Positions 4,916 to 5,131 of a DNA stretch of 5,131 nt are shown piece after piece. The position numbers and the translations under genes were made by a program. The notes beneath the pieces are model-generated. The model made no database searches. It was given only the letters and a program-made list of their open reading frames with translations, and was not told where the DNA came from. The DNA is from an uncultured Nitrospinaceae bacterium (GTDB lineage: Bacteria > Nitrospinota > Nitrospinia > Nitrospinales > VA-1): the NCBI GenBank assembly GCA_905182935.1, contig CAJJDL010000275.1, positions 1 to 5,131 on the forward strand. The letters run 5' to 3'. Each line of letters starts with the position of its first letter. Position 1 is the first letter of the stretch.

Positions 4916-5131
4916 CAAAAAACTCTCTATTTTATAAAGTTTTAAGTAATGCTATAGATTTGAATTTTAAATAGGAAATGAGGTAAAAAATTTCACCAAT
5001 TTACTATCATAGCATTTGCTGGGTAAATTTTGAACAAAAATATTAACTTTATTTGTTTTTTTATTCTACCTATATTTTCCTTAATAACCAACAAATTTAA
5101 ACAGAAATAATTATACTATTACTAATTTAAA
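4916..5131. other. AT-rich non-coding region upstream of the cluster promoter
   Basis: 216 bases with very low GC and A and T tracts, the densest just upstream of the -35 box (for example AAAACTTTATAAAA on the minus strand, about 4930-4943), suiting an UP element. I see no plausible gene, tRNA or terminator. An 8-base inverted repeat AATGCTAT/ATAGCATT (4948-4955 and 5009-5016, 53 nt apart) is present but could be chance in such DNA. Confidence 0.5.

Noticed and set aside
4948..5016. Inverted repeat AATGCTAT/ATAGCATT with a 53-nt interval upstream of the promoter
   Set aside because: Only 8 bases in very AT-rich DNA, too far apart for a hairpin and not placed as a clear operator.

Overview
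The window is a bacterial housekeeping locus read entirely on the minus strand, so transcription runs from high to low coordinates. In transcription order it holds a promoter near 4900, tRNA-Thr(UGU), tRNA-Tyr(GUA), tRNA-Gly(UCC), tRNA-Thr(GGU), rpmG (L33), tRNA-Trp(CCA), secE, nusG, rplK (L11), rplA (L1), rplJ (L10), rplL (L7/L12) and the first 259 codons of rpoB, which runs off the left edge. This is the widely conserved tRNA / secE-nusG / L11-L1-L10-L12 / rpoB cluster of Gram-negative-type bacteria. I see no mobile element, CRISPR array, phage gene or rRNA gene.

The organism cannot be named from the sequence. The DNA is moderately AT-rich and intergenic DNA is strongly so. Three of the genes (rplK, rplJ and probably nusG) start with GTG. 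L33 is the four-cysteine zinc-binding form. Two of the five tRNAs encode CCA and three do not. The tuf gene that often sits between tRNA-Thr(GGU) and rpmG/tRNA-Trp is absent. With the unusual RpoB, this points to a poorly sampled bacterial phylum, but that is inference.

Layout: 4867-5131 is AT-rich non-coding DNA whose downstream end carries a good sigma70-type promoter. 3931-4866 holds five tRNAs with rpmG among them. 3151-3895 is secE-nusG, which appear translationally coupled. 1335-3105 is rplK, rplA and rplJ, 859-1236 is rplL, and 3-779 is the N-terminal part of rpoB. Together the genes supply decoding tRNAs, the L11/L10/L12 stalk base and stalk, the L1 stalk, L33, the SecYEG core subunit SecE, the elongation factor NusG and the RNA polymerase beta subunit.

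The most notable content is in RpoB. Compared with the E. coli beta subunit, the N-terminal lobe carries two insertions. The first, of about 28 residues, contains a four-cysteine motif, C-x1-C-x12-C-x2-C. Its spacing and much of its sequence match the N-terminal zinc ribbon of the other large subunit, beta' (RpoC). The second, of about 52 residues, resembles the beta-beta' module found as an insertion domain in bacterial RNA polymerase large subunits. A second oddity is the nusG start, where the best Shine-Dalgarno sequence is followed by no canonical in-frame start codon.
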